NCBI GenBank assembly: GCA_017509375.1
Contig: JAFWPT010000044.1
Span: 1 to 6,669 of the forward strand
Origin: Bacteroidales bacterium
GTDB lineage: Bacteria; Bacteroidota; Bacteroidia; Bacteroidales; UBA932
Length of the DNA stretch: 6,669 bases
Direction of reading: 5' to 3'
Part shown: in pieces, positions 5,527 through 6,669 of the stretch
How positions within the stretch are numbered: position 1 is the first letter of the stretch
How the letters are laid out: each line of letters begins with the position of its first letter
Program-made: the position numbers and the translations under genes
The notes under the pieces: generated by a model
Database searches by the model: none
Seen by the model: the letters and a program-made list of their open reading frames with translations, nothing else
Told to the model about the DNA's origin: nothing

Positions 5527-6500
5527 TCAGCCCGTCTTGTTTCTAGTATCAGGCTTTTCTTCCTCGCACGCAGTATGCAGGATGGGGATTGGAAGGTCTT
5601 ACCGCTGAGCGTTACCGTGCCGGGAGTTTCGGCCCGGTAGCGCTCGAGCAGTTTGCAGAGCTTGTCGAAAGTTTCTGCGCTGAAGGAGCAGTCTTCCAAT
5701 ATCCGCCAGAGGACATACCTCCAATGCCTGAGGGCCAGAAGGCCCGTGACGCTGATTTCCAGGATAGGGCCTTCAGTATTGCCGTGGGCGCTTTTCACTA
5801 TTCTTGAGGCTGCTTCCTGATAATAGTCTTCGGCTATGTCGTCTGTCTGCGCAAAGCGTTCCATATCTGCGCTTAGGGTGCGAATGAAAGAAGGGTTGAT
5901 TTCGGCGAAGACAGGGAATACCTGGTTGCGTATTTTATTTCGTTTGGGCCCGTTTTCCGCATTGGTCTTGTCTTCCCTCCAACCGTAGCCTTTGGCTTCC
6001 ATCCAGGCCCGTATCTCCTCCCGGCCCGTGTTTAGCAAGGGGCGTATCAGCACCGGGCATTCAGAAGCCGATTCCCTGCGGCCTGCGGCATCGGCGGCTC
6101 CCGGGATACCCCTCAGGCCGCGGGTCCCTGTGCCGCGGAGCAAATTCAGAATCAGGGTCTCCGCATTATCGTTTGCATTATGGGCGGTAGCCAGCGCATC
6201 AAAGCCCTTTTCTGCGCACAACATCCTGAACCATCCATACCGTAATGTTCTTGCCGCCATTTCTATGGAGACCCCGTGAGCGGCGGCATAAGATTCTGTG
6301 TCGAAGTGATTTACGTAGCACTCGATCCCAAGCTTTGCGCTCTCTTGGCACACAAAGGCCTCGTCCGAATCGGAGTCGGCTCCGCGCAGCTTGAAATTAC
6401 AATGAGCTACTGCATACAAAACCCCGGGAAAAAGCTCCGGGGCTTTGTGCAGCATATACATGGAGTCTATGCCGCCGCTCACAGCGAGCAGCACTCTCAT
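5523..6500 (-). CDS. tilS: tRNA(Ile)-lysidine synthase TilS, short form
   Basis: A 325-residue ATP-dependent enzyme that joins lysine to C34 of the CAU-anticodon tRNA-Ile, converting it to an AUA reader. Motifs are the PP-loop SGGIDS (residues 8-13), AHCNFKLRG (32-40) followed by DSDSDE, TAHNANDNAET (105-115), LLRGTGTRGLRG (120-131), RPLL (153-156), and DKTN with RNKIRN (177-192). The catalytic N-terminal domain therefore looks intact. The protein ends shortly after SGKTFQSP (299-306), which in longer homologues precedes a further C-terminal domain of about 100 residues (430-450 residues in total). That last domain seems absent; a short form of about 310 residues is known in Aquifex. The start overlaps the stop of the upstream minus-strand gene (ATGA), and the stop overlaps the stop of the convergent plus-strand gene. 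Confidence 0.94.
   Translation of the reverse strand: MRVLLAVSGGIDSMYMLHKAPELFPGVLYAVAHCNFKLRGADSDSDEAFVCQESAKLGIECYVNHFDTESYAAAHGVSIEMAARTLRYGWFRMLCAEKGFDALATAHNANDNAETLILNLLRGTGTRGLRGIPGAADAAGRRESASECPVLIRPLLNTGREEIRAWMEAKGYGWREDKTNAENGPKRNKIRNQVFPVFAEINPSFIRTLSADMERFAQTDDIAEDYYQEAASRIVKSAHGNTEGPILEISVTGLLALRHWRYVLWRILEDCSFSAETFDKLCKLLERYRAETPGTVTLSGKTFQSPSCILRARKKSLILETRRAD
5607..5645 (+). terminator. Strong hairpin just past the plus-strand operon, inside tilS; possible terminator
   Basis: On the plus-strand RNA, 5607-5617 pairs with 5635-5645 (11 bp, one G-U wobble at 5612/5640). After a single 1x1 mismatch (5618/5634), 5619-5622 pairs with 5630-5633, leaving a 7-nt loop. On the tilS mRNA the wobble becomes an A-C mismatch, so the fold favours the plus strand. 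It lies about 80 nt after the small secreted gene's stop. No U-tract follows, so this is not a textbook intrinsic terminator. It codes for TilS residues near 286-298 on the other strand. Confidence 0.35.
6416..6448 (-). other. Stem-loop near the 5' end of the tilS message
   Basis: Arms at 6416-6427 and 6437-6448 are inverted repeats of 12 bases with one mismatch, enclosing a 9-nt loop. In the minus-strand RNA the mismatch becomes a G-U wobble, giving 12 continuous pairs with a CCCCGG core and a U-rich 3' arm (UUUUGU). It spans roughly tilS codons 18-28. It could be an attenuator-like or pausing structure, or a by-product of the coding sequence. Confidence 0.35.
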
Positions 6501-6669
6501 TTCTTGCCTCCCAATGTGTAGGTGAAGTTAAATGCCAGGAAGTCTTTGAACTGAAGTTTGCTAAGCACTCCGTCGATTTCTACGATAGGGTCGTATATCA
6601 GCCAGGTATTGAAGCCTACCTTGAAATATTTGGCCACCTGCCATACTATCTTGTTGTCCCAGTTCACAC
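6497..6669 (-). CDS. C-terminus of an outer-membrane beta-barrel-like protein (DUF3078-like), partial
   Basis: The last 56 residues of a gene that enters from beyond the window end. The visible protein begins VNWDNKIVWQVAKYFKVGFN, continues with a TWLIYDPIVEID strand, LQFKDFLAFNFTY, and ends TLGGKK. Alternating hydrophobic and polar residues, with aromatic residues near strand ends and a final Phe/Tyr-rich strand, are typical of the C-terminal strands of outer-membrane barrels. The pattern resembles the end of DUF3078 proteins of Bacteroidota, a family without known function. Its TGA overlaps the tilS ATG in the sequence ATGA, which indicates one transcript and possible translational coupling. 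The coding assignment is well supported; the family call is moderate because only the tail is seen. Confidence 0.72.
   Translation of the reverse strand, partial: VNWDNKIVWQVAKYFKVGFNTWLIYDPIVEIDGVLSKLQFKDFLAFNFTYTLGGKK

Noticed and set aside
1..6669. Defence system, toxin-antitoxin pair, mobile element or RNA gene
   Set aside because: Every strand segment is filled by recognisable housekeeping or envelope genes with gaps of 13 nt or less; no integrase, transposase, array, tRNA fold or attachment repeat is visible.

Overview
The window looks like a gene-dense piece of a chromosome from a member of the Bacteroidota, most likely an order-Bacteroidales gut-type bacterium. Four things point there: the lipoprotein form of dipeptidyl peptidase III with an HECLGH zinc motif, the C-terminal half of a NamZ/DUF1343 exo-muramidase, a DUF6515-like secreted protein, and the end of a DUF3078-like outer-membrane protein coupled to tilS. 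Shine-Dalgarno sequences are weak or absent before the starts, as is usual in this phylum. I see no tRNA, rRNA, CRISPR array, insertion sequence or phage gene. This is ordinary core-genome territory, with one highly unusual low-complexity secreted protein.

Layout, plus strand (1-5526): five genes read the same way with gaps of 12, 0, 2 and 13 nt, so they are probably one operon. They are (i) the 3' half of a namZ-like gene (1-600); (ii) a large secreted protein with a serine-rich, then His-rich, then aromatic/coiled-coil/DUF6515-like architecture (613-2349); (iii) murI, glutamate racemase (2350-3096); (iv) a zinc dipeptidyl peptidase III lipoprotein (3099-5087); (v) a small secreted protein of unknown function (5101-5526). 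Layout, minus strand (6669-5523): the C-terminus of an outer-membrane beta-barrel-like protein (6669-6497) overlaps the start of tilS (6500-5523) by ATGA. The two convergent groups collide at 5523-5526, where the two stop codons share bases.

How the genes may work together: NamZ removes MurNAc from the non-reducing ends of peptidoglycan fragments, MurI supplies D-glutamate for new peptidoglycan, and three of the five plus-strand products carry export signals. This suggests a cell-envelope or peptidoglycan-turnover operon, although a functional link for the serine-rich protein and the peptidase is inference only. TilS makes lysidine at C34 of the CAU-anticodon tRNA-Ile and is essential in most bacteria; the copy here is short and appears to lack the last C-terminal domain.

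The most interesting points are the serine-rich/DUF6515 protein with its internal repeats, the short TilS, the stop-to-stop overlap of the convergent operons with a strong hairpin just beyond it inside tilS, and a second hairpin near the 5' end of tilS. I did not find a convincing new defence or mobile system. All non-coding gaps are 13 nt or shorter, so no stretch over 300 bases lacks a gene.
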